This document shows, piece after piece, positions 42,803-52,319 of a stretch of DNA of 64,000 bases. The notes beneath the pieces were generated by a model. That model saw only the letters and a list, made by a program, of their open reading frames with translations. It had not been told where the DNA came from and ran no database searches. The translations under genes and the position numbers were made by a program. Source of the stretch: Bacteroidales bacterium (GTDB lineage Bacteria > Bacteroidota > Bacteroidia > Bacteroidales > TTA-H9); contig JAUSOY010000038.1 in assembly GCA_030656615.1 (NCBI GenBank), forward strand, positions 1 to 64,000, read 5' to 3'. Position 1 is the first letter of the stretch, and each line of letters starts with the position of its first letter.

Positions 42803-43183
42803 ATGAAGAAAATTGCCGTTCCCATTCAAGCAAACCATAATATCAATGAGCATTTTGGGAGCTCTGATCAGTTTATAATCTATACGATCAATACAGAAAA
42901 TAAAATCTCCGGTTCTGAAATATTCAATTCAACCAACGGATGCGGCTGCAAATCAGACTTAGCAAGTCAGCTTTCGGCCAAGGGCGTTAGCATTATGTTA
43001 GCCTCCGGGATGGGAGCCGGAGCAGTTAATGTTTTAACGCAGTCGGGTATTTCAGTAGTCAGAGGATGTTCTGGTAACGCAGAATTACTTGTAAAGCAAT
43101 ATCTGAATAATGAATTAGCCGATTCCGGATCATCCTGCCATCATGACCATCATCATGACGGTCAACATCAGTGCAATCACTAA
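42803..43183 (+). CDS. NifX/NifB-type dinitrogenase cofactor-family protein
   Basis: A 126-aa protein of the Nif-FeMo-cofactor family (PF02579). KIAVPIQANHNINEHFGSSDQFIIYTI at the start and GCGCKSDLASQLSAKGVSIMLASGMGAGAVNVLTQSGISVVRGCSGNAELLV are family motifs. No nitrogenase genes are present; such proteins commonly occur in non-diazotrophs, often beside DUF134 and DUF5320. The C-terminus is a Cys/His-rich tail (CHHDHHHDGQHQCNH), a likely metal-binding or delivery site. It is the last gene of the four-gene operon and is followed by a strong terminator. Confidence 0.92.
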   Translation: MKKIAVPIQANHNINEHFGSSDQFIIYTINTENKISGSEIFNSTNGCGCKSDLASQLSAKGVSIMLASGMGAGAVNVLTQSGISVVRGCSGNAELLVKQYLNNELADSGSSCHHDHHHDGQHQCNH

Positions 43184-43196
43184 TAAACGAATCTAT

Positions 43197-43236
43197 AAAA
43201 AACAGGCGAAGGGAAATTTCTCTTCGCCTGTTTTTT
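43197..43236 (+). terminator. Terminator of the NifX-like operon
   Basis: AACAGGCGAAG and CTTCGCCTGTT form an 11-bp stem with a loop of about 10 nt and a run of six or more T; A residues on the other side could allow use by the convergent rubrerythrin operon as well. Confidence 0.9.
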
Positions 43237-43324
43237 AAAACTAAGCTTTCATTCAAATTCCGGGGAATTAATAAAAAAACCCGTAAACGAGAATTTCCCA
43301 AAGACGTCGTGAATTGGTTTATTA

Positions 43325-43903
43325 TCAATAATTTTCTGCCATTTCCTCAAAATAGGATTGCGGATGATCACAAGCCGGGCATTTTTGTGGAGCATTCTGA
43401 CTTTCATGAACAAATCCACACTTGCGGCAAACCCATTTCACTTTTTTCTCTTTTCTGAACACCTCATTTTTCTCCATATTCTGAAGTAGTTTACGATACC
43501 GACGCTCATGTTCGGCTTCCACTTTAGCAATGGCTTTAAACTTTACAGCAACAGCACTAAATCCTTCTTCACCAGCTATACGCGCGAATTCGGGATATAA
43601 GGCCGACCATTCTTCATACTCTCCATTAGCAGCCGCCTTCAAATTTTCAGCGGTAGTAGCCAGTATTCCTGCCGGATATATAGCCGTAATTTCAACATCA
43701 CCACCTTCTAAAAATTTAAAAAATTGCTTGGCGTGCGTTTCTTCCTGAAGGGCTGTTTCTTCAAAAATAGCGGCAATTTGTTCAAATCCATCCTTGCGGG
43801 CAATTTTAGCAAAAAAGGTATATCTGTTTTTTGCCTGCGATTCACCGGCAAAGGCTTTCAAAAGATTTTTTTCGGTTTGTGTTCCCTTTATCGACTTTTC
43901 CAT
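43325..43903 (-). CDS. rbr: Rubrerythrin
   Basis: A 192-aa cytoplasmic peroxide reductase, full length. The N-terminal four-helix ferritin-like domain carries the di-iron ligands in AFAGESQAKNRY, EETALQEETHAKQF and AKVEAEHERRY. The C-terminal rubredoxin-like domain has CRKC and CPAC (VCRKCGFVHESQNAPQKCPACDHP). Electrons could come from the rubredoxin at 22.1 kb. It starts 17 bp after the stop of butyrate kinase 1 on the same strand, so it may be co-transcribed with fermentation genes, in keeping with an oxygen-sensitive metabolism. Confidence 0.97.
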   Translation of the reverse strand: MEKSIKGTQTEKNLLKAFAGESQAKNRYTFFAKIARKDGFEQIAAIFEETALQEETHAKQFFKFLEGGDVEITAIYPAGILATTAENLKAAANGEYEEWSALYPEFARIAGEEGFSAVAVKFKAIAKVEAEHERRYRKLLQNMEKNEVFRKEKKVKWVCRKCGFVHESQNAPQKCPACDHPQSYFEEMAENY

Positions 43904-43920
43904 AATTTTAGAATTAAAAT

Positions 43921-45000
43921 TTAAGGTTGATATTCAATGATTTTTGCAGTTCCTTTTAAAACATTTAATCCATTAGCTGCCAAGGCACGCATTTCATCCT
44001 CACCCGGATACACCTTTACAGGACCCAGCTTCCCGATTCTTTCGGCTATCATTTTGGTAAATACATGGCTATATGCCAGACCACCTGTAAGAATAATGGC
44101 ATCAACTTCTCCTTTTAAAACAGTAAACATGGCACCAATTTCTTTCGAAATCTGATAGGCCATTGCCGTATAAATTAAGGTGGCTTTCGGCTCGTTGTTC
44201 AGGAATCCCTCTTCTACAGCACGAGCATCACTGGTGTTGAGATATGCCACCATTCCGCCTTTACCGGTTAACATTTTTAGGATTTCCTGTTCCGTATACT
44301 TTTCACTAAAACAAAGACGAACAAGATCTCCTGCAGGAATAGTTCCACTGCGTTCCGGTGTAAAAGGCCCATCTCCGTCAAGACCATTGTTGGTATCAAC
44401 AACTCGTCCTTTGCGATGCGCACCTACGGTTATACCTCCACCCATATGGGCAATAATCAAATTTAATTCTTCGTAAGTAGTGCTGATTGATGATGCGTAT
44501 TGCCTGGCAACCGCTTTATGATTGAGAGGATGGTACAATGATTTACGTTCGAAAAGTGGATGTCCTGAAATCCGGGCCAACGCATCAAATTCATCAGCAG
44601 CTACCGGGTCAGCAATATATGCTTTTGCACTTCCAAATGAATCGGCAAAAGCCGCTGCAAGCAATCCACCCAAATTACTGGCGTGTTCACCAACCGGGCT
44701 ATCCCTTAGATCAGCTTTCAAGGCTTCATTAACAAGCAATACACCTGATTCAACCGGCCTGATTAAACCGCCTCTGCCCATCACAATAGCAATATCCTCT
44801 GCATTGATTCCAGAATCCTTCATTTTATCCGAAATGCTTTTATAGCGATAATCGAATTGAGAATATATTGAAGGGAAAGCATTTATTTCCTCAGGCGAAT
44901 GGGATATTGAGGCCATCCAAACCTGTTTATCCTGCTCAAATACAGCAATTTTAGTAGAAGTAGATCCGGGATTTATTACAAATATCAGCGACTTTGCCAT
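43921..45000 (-). CDS. buk: Butyrate kinase (intact copy)
   Basis: A 359-aa ASKHA-fold kinase that makes ATP from butyryl (or isobutyryl) phosphate and ADP. The phosphate-1 loop is canonical (FVINPGSTSTKIAVF, about 8-22), and phosphate-2 is also intact (IIAHMGGGITVGAHR). GPFTPERSGTIPAGDLVRLCFS carries the conserved Arg, and the adenosine motif is AIILTGGLAYS. Its length is that of the family. A second copy lies directly upstream with a hairpin between. No phosphate butyryltransferase gene is in the window. Confidence 0.95.
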   Translation of the reverse strand: MAKSLIFVINPGSTSTKIAVFEQDKQVWMASISHSPEEINAFPSIYSQFDYRYKSISDKMKDSGINAEDIAIVMGRGGLIRPVESGVLLVNEALKADLRDSPVGEHASNLGGLLAAAFADSFGSAKAYIADPVAADEFDALARISGHPLFERKSLYHPLNHKAVARQYASSISTTYEELNLIIAHMGGGITVGAHRKGRVVDTNNGLDGDGPFTPERSGTIPAGDLVRLCFSEKYTEQEILKMLTGKGGMVAYLNTSDARAVEEGFLNNEPKATLIYTAMAYQISKEIGAMFTVLKGEVDAIILTGGLAYSHVFTKMIAERIGKLGPVKVYPGEDEMRALAANGLNVLKGTAKIIEYQP

Positions 45001-45025
45001 ATATAAATTTTGTTGTATAAAAATA

Positions 45026-45033
45026 CAAAATTA
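45026..45033 (-). promoter_or_regulatory. Candidate -7 box of the intact butyrate kinase gene
   Basis: CAAAATTA on plus reads TAATTTTG on minus and fits TAnnTTTG 26 bp before the ATG at 45000. The upstream box is poor. Together with the hairpin just beyond, it suggests this gene can be expressed separately from icmF. Confidence 0.4.
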
Positions 45034-45061
45034 CTAGCAATATCAAAGCAATAAAATAGAA

Positions 45062-45087
45062 AGCACCGGGCAATAGTACCCGGTGCT
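45062..45087 (-). terminator. Hairpin between the two butyrate kinase genes
   Basis: AGCACCGGG and CCCGGTGCT form a 9-bp perfect stem with an 8-nt loop, followed on minus by TTCTATTTT. It could be a terminator or partial attenuator between the paralogues. Confidence 0.6.
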
Positions 45088-45104
45088 AATAAAAATTTCT
45101 GTTA

Positions 45105-46199
45105 TTAGATGTATTCCAAAACTTCTTTGCTGCCTCTTAAAACAGCGAGCACATTCATTGCCAGTGATTCCATTTCATCACCGCCGGGATATACAATAAC
45201 AGGAGCTAGTTTATTAACTCTTTCAATAATATAATTAACAAACCGGGCACTGTTGGCTATGCCTCCCGTAAGAATAATCGCATCAACTTCACCCATAAGA
45301 ACAGGGTACATAGAAGCTATTTCCTTAGCAACATTGTAAGCCATGGCTTCAAAAACCAGCCGGGCTTTCTCATCTCTGTCTTCATATGCTCGCTTTTCAA
45401 TCAATGCGACATCTTCTGTACCCAGCCATGCCTTTAATCCACCTTCACCCATAACCATTTTAACAACCTCGTCTTTGGTGTATTTTCCGCTAAAACACAA
45501 CCTTAATAAATCGCCAGCCGGAATTGTTCCAGAACGTTTCGGCGAGAATGGTCCATAGCCATCAAAACCCTGATTCACATCAATTACCCGACCCTTACTA
45601 TGTGCACCCACCGTAATGCCAACACCCATATGTGCTACAATGAGGTTGAGTTCGGCATAATCTCTCAAAACACTTTTTGCGTATCGTCTGGCCATGGCTT
45701 TCTGATTCAACGCATGAAATACAGATTTTCTTGGAAACTCAGGATGCCCTCCAATACGGGCAACATCGGCCAATTCATCTACAACAATAGGATCGGCAAT
45801 ATACGCTTTTGCATTAGGAAGACTCTGAGCCAGATCATCTGCCAGTAAAGCACCCAAATTAACGGTATCTTCTCCGGAGGGGTTATGAAGCAAATCGTAC
45901 TTCATTTTCTCATTCACGAGATAAACACCGGATTGTAAGGGTTTCACCAGACCACCCCGACCAACAACCGCTGTTATTTTATCCAGATCAATATCAGCAT
46001 TCGCCATCTCGCGCAATATCGCTTCCTTGCGTATATCGAACTGATCATTGATATGGCTTAGCCCTTGGAAAGCCTCCAGATTATGATCAATCTTACGGAG
46101 ATATACCAGCTTATTATCATCATAAACGGCCATTTTCGTAAACAGGCTCCGTGGATTCACCACGAGGATGCGTTCTGTAAATCTTGTTTCGTAATCCAT
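45105..46199 (-). CDS. Butyrate kinase paralogue with altered phosphate loops
   Basis: A 364-aa protein plainly homologous to butyrate kinase along its whole length (VVGRGGLVKPLQSGVYLVN, KAYIADPIVVDELADVARIGGHPEFPRKSVFHALNQKAMAR, GPFSPKRSGTIPAGDLLRLCFS, AIILTGGIANS). However, the phosphate-1 loop is NPRSLFTK instead of NPGSTSTK, and phosphate-2 is HMGVGITVGAH instead of HMGGGITVGAH. Loss of the small Gly/Ser/Thr residues should hinder phosphate binding, so it may be a regulatory or structural partner of the intact copy, or act on another substrate. It starts 30 bp after icmF on the same strand. Confidence 0.9.
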   Translation of the reverse strand: MDYETRFTERILVVNPRSLFTKMAVYDDNKLVYLRKIDHNLEAFQGLSHINDQFDIRKEAILREMANADIDLDKITAVVGRGGLVKPLQSGVYLVNEKMKYDLLHNPSGEDTVNLGALLADDLAQSLPNAKAYIADPIVVDELADVARIGGHPEFPRKSVFHALNQKAMARRYAKSVLRDYAELNLIVAHMGVGITVGAHSKGRVIDVNQGFDGYGPFSPKRSGTIPAGDLLRLCFSGKYTKDEVVKMVMGEGGLKAWLGTEDVALIEKRAYEDRDEKARLVFEAMAYNVAKEIASMYPVLMGEVDAIILTGGIANSARFVNYIIERVNKLAPVIVYPGGDEMESLAMNVLAVLRGSKEVLEYI

Positions 46200-46229
46200 A
46201 AATAATAAATTGCGGTTGATATTGTTCAG

Positions 46230-49200
46230 TTATAAATTTCTTCTGTATTTTCCTCCACTGTGGAATAAAGCATCCGTTATGCTTCCCAATGAAGCAAATT
46301 TACAAACTTCCATCAGGCATTCAAAGGTATTTCCACTCATAAGGGCAACATCATTTAAGCGCTTTAGTTCAACGGTTGCCTCCGTTTCCCATGCTTTTTG
46401 ATAACGCTGCAGGTTAGCTATCTGATTTTCCTTTTCCTCATTCGTGGCCCGGATAACTTCACCCGGTAAAACGGTTGGTGAGCCCGCAGAAGACAAAAAG
46501 GTATTGACACCAATAATTGGATATTCACCCGTATGCTTTAATGTTTCGTAATACAATGACTCTTCCTGAATTTTTCCTCGCTGATAATTAGTTTCCATAG
46601 CACCCAAAACACCGCCCCTGCTGGTAATTCTATCAAATTCACTTAATACCGCTTCTTCAACCAACCTGGTCAATTCTTCGATGATAAATGAGCCCTGCAA
46701 TGGGTTTTGGTTTTTTGCCAAACCTAATTCCCGATTGATAATCAACTGAATAGCGATGGCTCTTCGAACCGACTCTTCGGTAGGAGTCGTAATCGCTTCA
46801 TCATAAGCATTGGTATGCAGCGAATTACAATTATCATAAATAGCATATAATGCCTGCAATGTGGTTCTGATATCATTAAAATCAATTTCCTGTGCATGCA
46901 ACGAACGACCTGAGGTTTGAATGTGATACTTGAGTTTTTGAGAACGTTCGTTTGCAGAATACCGGATTTTCATAGCCTTTGACCATATCAAACGAGCTAC
47001 TCTTCCCATAACAGAAAATTCCGGATCGATTCCATTCGAGAAGAAAAATGAAAAATTGGGCGCAAAATCATCAATATTCATCCCTCGGGACAGGTAATAT
47101 TCAACAAAAGTAAATCCATTAGCCAGAGTAAACGCCAGTTGTGATATAGGATTTGCTCCCGCTTCGGCAATATGATAACCGGAAATTGATACCGAATAAA
47201 AATTATTTATCTGTTGATTATTGAAATACTCTTGCATATCGCCCATCATTTTCAAAGAAAAATCGGTAGAAAATATGCACGTATTCTGAGCCTGATCCTC
47301 TTTAAGAATATCGGCCTGCACCGTACCACGAACACGGCATAATGTATCCGCCTTAATTTTTTGATATACGTCAGCTGGCAATACCTGGTCACCAGTAACA
47401 CCCAGAAGCATCAAACCCAGTCCATTATTTCCATTGGGAAGTTCTCCCTGGTAATGAGGGACTTTTTGTCCGTGATCTTTATATATTTTCTGAATTTTGT
47501 ACTGAACGTCTGCTTCGAGTCCATTCTGAATAATATATTTCTCACATTGCTGATCGATGGCCGCATTCATAAAAAAGGCAGTCATGGCAGGTGCTGGTCC
47601 GTTGATGGTCATAGAAACCGATGTCTTTGGATCGGCTAAATCAAATCCTGAATATAACTTTTTAATGTCGTCAAGGGTACAAATTGAAACACCTGAATTA
47701 CCAACTTTGCCATAGATATCAGGGCGCTGATGAGGATCGCGGCCATAGAGTGTTACTGAGTCAAAGGCCGTGGACAGCCGTATGGCTGGCATACCTTCTG
47801 ACAAATAGTGAAAACGTTTATTGGTGCGCTCCGGGCCACCTTCTCCGGCAAACATTCGCGTAGGGTCTTCTTCTTCCCGTTTAAAAGGGAAAACACCAGC
47901 AGCAAATGGAAACTCACCAGGGAAATTTTCGAGAAGATTCCATTTCAGAATATCAGCCCAGCCATTATACGTGGGGACTGCCACTTTCGGTATCTGAAGA
48001 TGTGCCAGCGATTCAGTATGTGTGTCCACTTCAATAGCCTTATTACGCACATGATAAACAAATACTTTATCGCGGTAACTTTGGACTCGATCGGGCCAGT
48101 TTTTTAACAAACCGAGATATTCCTGACCCAGTTTATGTTCCAATTCTTCCTTTAATGACTTAATGGTGATATCATCAGAACCTGTTTTTTTGAGAATCAA
48201 TTCCGCTGTTTCCATAACAGATTGAAGCTGCTGAGCCAGTAAAGCATTTTTTAAGGCATCCGCATTGTATTTGCGAACTGTTTCAGATATTTCTGATAAG
48301 TATCTAACCCTTTGTGGAGGGATAATTTGCAGTTGCTTTCCAGTATCCATCTTTAAAAACTCCACCGAATCGAAAATATCCGGAAAGGATTCTGAAACTC
48401 TATTCATCACGGCCTTAAAAAGCATATTAACCCCATTATCGTTAAACTGCGAAGCAATGGTTGGGAAAACAGGCATATCCGTTGTATCCTTATCAAAAGC
48501 AGTGCGATTGCGCTGCATTTGCTTACGCACATCACGTAGCGCATCTTCGGCTCCGCGTTTGTCTGATTTATTTAATGCCACAAAATCAGCAAAATCGAGC
48601 ATATCAATTTTCTCAAGCTGAGAAGGCGCTCCGTATTCAGGCGTCATTACATAGAGCGAATGATTACAAAAATCAACGATTCCTGTGTCACTCTGTCCAA
48701 TTCCACTGGATTCGAGAATAATAAGATCGAAACCGGCATTTTTAACGATGCATAGTGCTTCACGGATGTGCTTCGATAATGAAACATTGGCCTGCCGGGT
48801 TGCCAACGAGCGCATATAAACCCGCGAATCGTAAACGGAATTCATGCGGATTCGATCTCCAAGTAAAGCTCCACCGGACTTCCTGCGGGAAGGATCGACT
48901 GAAAGAATCGCAATTTTTTTGGATGGGTAAAAATCGAGAAAACGCCGAATCAATTCATCAATCAGCGAAGACTTACCGGCTCCACCGGTTCCTGTAATAC
49001 CTAAAACTGGCGTTGTTATACTTTCACAATGATCCAGACAATATTGCAATGATTCTTTGACTTCTAAAGGAAAATTCTCGGCCGCTGAAATAAAACGGGC
49101 CAACTCATTTATCTCTCCTCTTTTAAGCCGGTCCAAATCCGGTTTAACATCCTTACCAGCCGGAAAATCACTGCGTGTAAGTACATCATCAATCATTCCC

Positions 49201-49586
49201 TGCAAACCTAAATGTCTTCCATCATCGGGTGAATAAATTCGTTCGATCCCATAGGATTGTAGTTCGGCAATCTCATCAGGCAGAATAACCCCACCGCCGC
49301 CACCAAAAATCCGTATATGTCCGCACCCGGCCTCATGCAATAAATCATGCATATACTTAAAAAACTCCATGTGCCCGCCCTGATACGAAGTAACCGCAAT
49401 GGCCTGAACATCTTCCTGAATGGCACAATCAACAATTTCTCCAACCGAACGATCGTGACCGAGGTGAATCACTTCTGCACCGGTAGCTTGTAGAATCCGG
49501 CGCATAATATTGATGGAAGCATCATGTCCGTCGAATAGAGAAGCAGCTGTAACAATCCGGATATGATTTTCGGGTTTATAAGACAT
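46230..49586 (-). CDS. icmF: Fused isobutyryl-CoA mutase IcmF
   Basis: A 1118-aa fusion of all parts of an adenosylcobalamin acyl-CoA mutase: B12-binding domain (about 1-145, with [21 protein letters not shown] and the cobalt-ligating His), MeaB-like GTPase chaperone (about 190-410, Walker [25 protein letters not shown]), a linker, and the substrate-binding TIM barrel (about 560-1100; [48 protein letters not shown]). It interconverts isobutyryl-CoA and n-butyryl-CoA (some members also accept isovaleryl/pivalyl-CoA). Length fits. It is the first gene of the run leading to the butyrate kinases and rubrerythrin. Confidence 0.95.
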   Translation of the reverse strand: MSYKPENHIRIVTAASLFDGHDASINIMRRILQATGAEVIHLGHDRSVGEIVDCAIQEDVQAIAVTSYQGGHMEFFKYMHDLLHEAGCGHIRIFGGGGGVILPDEIAELQSYGIERIYSPDDGRHLGLQGMIDDVLTRSDFPAGKDVKPDLDRLKRGEINELARFISAAENFPLEVKESLQYCLDHCESITTPVLGITGTGGAGKSSLIDELIRRFLDFYPSKKIAILSVDPSRRKSGGALLGDRIRMNSVYDSRVYMRSLATRQANVSLSKHIREALCIVKNAGFDLIILESSGIGQSDTGIVDFCNHSLYVMTPEYGAPSQLEKIDMLDFADFVALNKSDKRGAEDALRDVRKQMQRNRTAFDKDTTDMPVFPTIASQFNDNGVNMLFKAVMNRVSESFPDIFDSVEFLKMDTGKQLQIIPPQRVRYLSEISETVRKYNADALKNALLAQQLQSVMETAELILKKTGSDDITIKSLKEELEHKLGQEYLGLLKNWPDRVQSYRDKVFVYHVRNKAIEVDTHTESLAHLQIPKVAVPTYNGWADILKWNLLENFPGEFPFAAGVFPFKREEEDPTRMFAGEGGPERTNKRFHYLSEGMPAIRLSTAFDSVTLYGRDPHQRPDIYGKVGNSGVSICTLDDIKKLYSGFDLADPKTSVSMTINGPAPAMTAFFMNAAIDQQCEKYIIQNGLEADVQYKIQKIYKDHGQKVPHYQGELPNGNNGLGLMLLGVTGDQVLPADVYQKIKADTLCRVRGTVQADILKEDQAQNTCIFSTDFSLKMMGDMQEYFNNQQINNFYSVSISGYHIAEAGANPISQLAFTLANGFTFVEYYLSRGMNIDDFAPNFSFFFSNGIDPEFSVMGRVARLIWSKAMKIRYSANERSQKLKYHIQTSGRSLHAQEIDFNDIRTTLQALYAIYDNCNSLHTNAYDEAITTPTEESVRRAIAIQLIINRELGLAKNQNPLQGSFIIEELTRLVEEAVLSEFDRITSRGGVLGAMETNYQRGKIQEESLYYETLKHTGEYPIIGVNTFLSSAGSPTVLPGEVIRATNEEKENQIANLQRYQKAWETEATVELKRLNDVALMSGNTFECLMEVCKFASLGSITDALFHSGGKYRRNL

Positions 49587-49707
49587 CGTTTAAGTTTTAA
49601 TTCGTAATCAATGCATAAATATATCAATTATTAAATATCAAAATCATGATTTATGTTCAAAAATTTATCATTCTATTAAAATACTTTTATCATTGCATAA
49701 AAAAACA

Positions 49708-50259
49708 ATGTCAGAACATCTGCTCTCCTTTTTCCGTTATTGTCCAGTTTGCGGTCAGCAAAAGATTCGTTTTGATGAAAAGAAATCCATAAGGTGTGGT
49801 CAGTGCGGATTGATTTATTATTCAAATCCGGCGGGAGCTGTTGCTGCTCTTATTTTTGATGATAAAGGACGATTGCTCTTTACGAGGCGTGCACACGATC
49901 CAGCCAAGGGTTCACTCGATTTGCCAGGCGGTTTCATCGACCCAATGGAAAATGCCGAAGAAGCATTAATCCGGGAAATTCGAGAAGAACTCGGTATTGA
50001 ACTCAGTAAAATTAAATATGCAGGAAGTATAGACAACCGCTATCAATACGCGGGAGTCACCTATCATACCATCGATCTTATTTTCCTTTGCAAAGTAGAA
50101 AATTTCGATCACATGAAAGCCGGAGACGATATTACTTCTTTTGAATTCAGGAATATAAACGAAACCAGCCCCGATGAGGTAGGGCTGGAATCATTAAGAA
50201 AAGTATTTATAAAATTAAAATCCGGAGCTTATTCAGGAATGCTATCCGATTTTATTTGA
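49708..50259 (+). CDS. Nudix hydrolase with N-terminal zinc ribbon
   Basis: The track begins at TTG 49693; ATG 49708 is the better start (183 aa). The N-terminus has a zinc ribbon (YCPVCGQQKIRF ... RCGQCGLIYYSNP), as in NudC-like and ADP-ribose-type Nudix enzymes. The Nudix box GGFIDPMENAEEALIREIREELGI fits Gx5Ex7REUxEExGU perfectly, so it should hydrolyse a nucleoside diphosphate derivative with Mg2+. The substrate cannot be read from sequence. Its last 31 bp overlap the 3' end of the convergent PspC gene. Confidence 0.93.
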   Translation: MSEHLLSFFRYCPVCGQQKIRFDEKKSIRCGQCGLIYYSNPAGAVAALIFDDKGRLLFTRRAHDPAKGSLDLPGGFIDPMENAEEALIREIREELGIELSKIKYAGSIDNRYQYAGVTYHTIDLIFLCKVENFDHMKAGDDITSFEFRNINETSPDEVGLESLRKVFIKLKSGAYSGMLSDFI

Positions 50260-51773
50260 GATAGACCCTGCCGTGAAATGGTAAACCAGCCTTCTTCCCG
50301 ATTAAAATCTCCGGTAAAGTTTCGCCACGAAATTTTACCAACAGCCTCATCATTAAGAAATATGCGGGTTGACTCGGGTATATAAACAATAATATCGAGT
50401 TCCTGTCGGTGATACGTATCGCTCAAAGGCACTGAAAAATACCGATCAAGTTTCAGTTCATATTCTGAATATTGCCAATTATAGAGTATTGTTTTTGATA
50501 GAATCCTGGCTTCTTCTTCTGAAATACCACGGGCCGATGTAAGAAACTCAACATAAAGGCTATCACCGTCCGAAGGTCGGATGGAAATACTTGGTATTGA
50601 ATGAAAAAACCGACCTTCGGGTAAACGGGTAACATCGGGACTTAAAGAACGTCCGGGGAAATTAATATACTCAGCATTAAGTCTGCGCTGCATTTGTATG
50701 CTCACACTATCCGGGCTTTTAACAACAAGGGTTTGTATGTGATGTTCAGCACCATTGTGTGAAAATGCCTCTTGAAATTTAAAAACCAGCATAGCGGTCG
50801 AAAATGCTCCGGCAACCAAGAGAACTGTAAGAACCAAAGGAATTTGCCGGGTATTGTGCTTCCACCCAATTAATAATTTAAGACCTGCATAGGTCATCAG
50901 TCCAAACAAAGATATTATGGTAAGTCCGGCCGTAAAATACAATTCCCATCGTAAAGCACTATTTGGGATGGTCATCATGATTAAGTCTACAAAAGATGCA
51001 TCAAACAACATATAACTACCCATCTGAAAATCATCCTGAATAAGCATCAGTACCGTTAATCCAACTGACCAACCAATGACCAGCAACAGCAATATTATCC
51101 CCACCAGCCTTCCAAGCAATTTCAGTACAAAAAGTAATATACGTCCCAGTACACTAAAAAATGATGATATAAGATTCGTGAAAGCAGCAGGATTATTATT
51201 TTGAAACCGTTTTTTTTCCTGACGAAAACGTTTCATCAGATTTTCAACATTAACTTCCTGACCATGCATTTCTAGCCGGTCTGACATACTTTGAGCCTCA
51301 GGTATAACAAACCAAAGAACCAAATAGAATAATACCCCACTAAAATAGAAAAAGGATATCAGAACAAATGCCAGGCGCACCCATACAGGATCAATGCGCG
51401 CCCAGGCCGCAATTCCCGAAGCCACGCCAGCAATCATCCTTCGATCAGGATCTCTGTACATTCGTTTTTCAGTTTTTGCTGTTGCACGATAATCCTGTGA
51501 CTTTTGGCCCGCGTCGTCCCAATCCTGAGGTTGCCCCATTTCATTGATCACCTGATTAACCTGAACCAATGATATTGTTAACTGAGCTTCATTTTGATAC
51601 TGAGCAAAAAGATCAGAAATCCGCGACTCAATGTCTTCCAATATCTCCTCTGCACCCGTCTCATTACTAAAATGCATCCTCAATCCATCAAGATATGCCG
51701 TTAATATTTGATAAGCATCTTCATCGATATTGAAATTACGTCCTCCGATATTAACCGAAAAATTTGTTTTCAT
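50229..51773 (-). CDS. PspC domain membrane protein
   Basis: A 514-aa envelope-stress-type protein. The N-terminal ~95 residues are a soluble region with NIDEDAYQILTAYLDGLRMHF and EEILEDIESRISDLF, as found in the Bacteroidota PspC group. The PspC domain follows at about 110-170 (YRDPDRRMIAGVASGIAAWARIDPVWVRLAFVLISFF YFSGVLFYLVLWFVIPE). Further membrane helices occur at about 200-345 (LLFVLKLLGRLVGIILLLLVIGWSVGLTVLML and others). The C-terminal ~160 residues are a beta-rich region that would face the periplasm or cytoplasm. It starts 11 bp after the padR stop, a pair often seen together, so PadR likely controls it. Confidence 0.9.
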   Translation of the reverse strand: MKTNFSVNIGGRNFNIDEDAYQILTAYLDGLRMHFSNETGAEEILEDIESRISDLFAQYQNEAQLTISLVQVNQVINEMGQPQDWDDAGQKSQDYRATAKTEKRMYRDPDRRMIAGVASGIAAWARIDPVWVRLAFVLISFFYFSGVLFYLVLWFVIPEAQSMSDRLEMHGQEVNVENLMKRFRQEKKRFQNNNPAAFTNLISSFFSVLGRILLFVLKLLGRLVGIILLLLVIGWSVGLTVLMLIQDDFQMGSYMLFDASFVDLIMMTIPNSALRWELYFTAGLTIISLFGLMTYAGLKLLIGWKHNTRQIPLVLTVLLVAGAFSTAMLVFKFQEAFSHNGAEHHIQTLVVKSPDSVSIQMQRRLNAEYINFPGRSLSPDVTRLPEGRFFHSIPSISIRPSDGDSLYVEFLTSARGISEEEARILSKTILYNWQYSEYELKLDRYFSVPLSDTYHRQELDIIVYIPESTRIFLNDEAVGKISWRNFTGDFNREEGWFTISRQGLSQIKSDSIPE

Positions 51774-51784
51774 GGATTTGTTTT

Positions 51785-52114
51785 TTAATTGTTAATCAAA
51801 TTATTAACAGATTCGACCAAAGATTTCCAACCTTCGGCCAACTCATCTAAAAATCGCCGGCCATCAACCGTTATTGAATAATACTTCCGTGGTGGCCCTG
51901 AATTGGATTCCTCCCAGCGATAACTGAGAAACCCTTCGTTTTTCATGCGGGTAAGAATGGGATATAAAGTTCCTTCCACCACAAGCAAATGGGCATCCTT
52001 GAGTCGCTGCAATATATCGGAAGCATACGCTTCCTTTTCCGATATCGCCGCCAGAATGCACAACTCGAGAACCCCCTTCCGCATTTGCGCTACATTGTTT
52101 TCGACTTTTGCCAT
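51785..52114 (-). CDS. PadR family transcriptional regulator
   Basis: A 109-aa winged-helix regulator. MRKGVLELCILAAISEKEAYASDILQRLKDAHLLVVEGTLYPILTRMKNEGFLSYRWEESNSGPPRKYYSITVDGRRFL is the typical PadR core, including GTLYPxLxRM in the recognition helix and GPPRKYY in the wing. It lacks the long C-terminal helix domain of subfamily 1, so it is a short (subfamily 2) form. It is first in a two-gene operon with pspC and probably represses itself through the inverted repeat at 52179-52199. Confidence 0.95.
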   Translation of the reverse strand: MAKVENNVAQMRKGVLELCILAAISEKEAYASDILQRLKDAHLLVVEGTLYPILTRMKNEGFLSYRWEESNSGPPRKYYSITVDGRRFLDELAEGWKSLVESVNNLINN

Positions 52115-52158
52115 GATCTGATATTTATTTCATGATTCATTTTTACAAAATGATGCTG

Positions 52159-52189
52159 CAAATATAAAACTATTTTTAGTACTATGCAA
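52159..52189 (-). promoter_or_regulatory. Promoter of padR-pspC
   Basis: Minus strand TTGC (52189-52186), a 19-nt spacer and TATATTTG (52166-52159), 45 bp before the ATG. The upstream box lies inside the inverted repeat described next. Confidence 0.65.
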
Positions 52190-52199
52190 TACAAAGTAC
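52179..52199. promoter_or_regulatory. Inverted repeat, likely PadR operator
   Basis: GTACTATG (52179-52186) and CAAAGTAC (52192-52199) form arms with 7 of 8 bases symmetrical around CAATA. The repeat overlaps the upstream promoter box of padR, the expected place for autorepression. PadR operators in other bacteria also contain AGTAC-type arms. Confidence 0.6.
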
Positions 52200-52319
52200 C
52201 AAATATTTTTAAGTTCTCTCAAAAAAAACATAGTGCAGGGGTAATCACTTTTTGATTTCCGTGGAGTAATTCGTAATATTGTGTAACAGAATTACTGACA
52301 ATTTCCTAAAAACTGGCTT

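Noticed and set aside
42803-43183. Evidence for nitrogen fixation
   Set aside because: The NifX-like protein alone is not evidence; no nifHDK or cofactor assembly genes are present, and such proteins are common in non-fixers.
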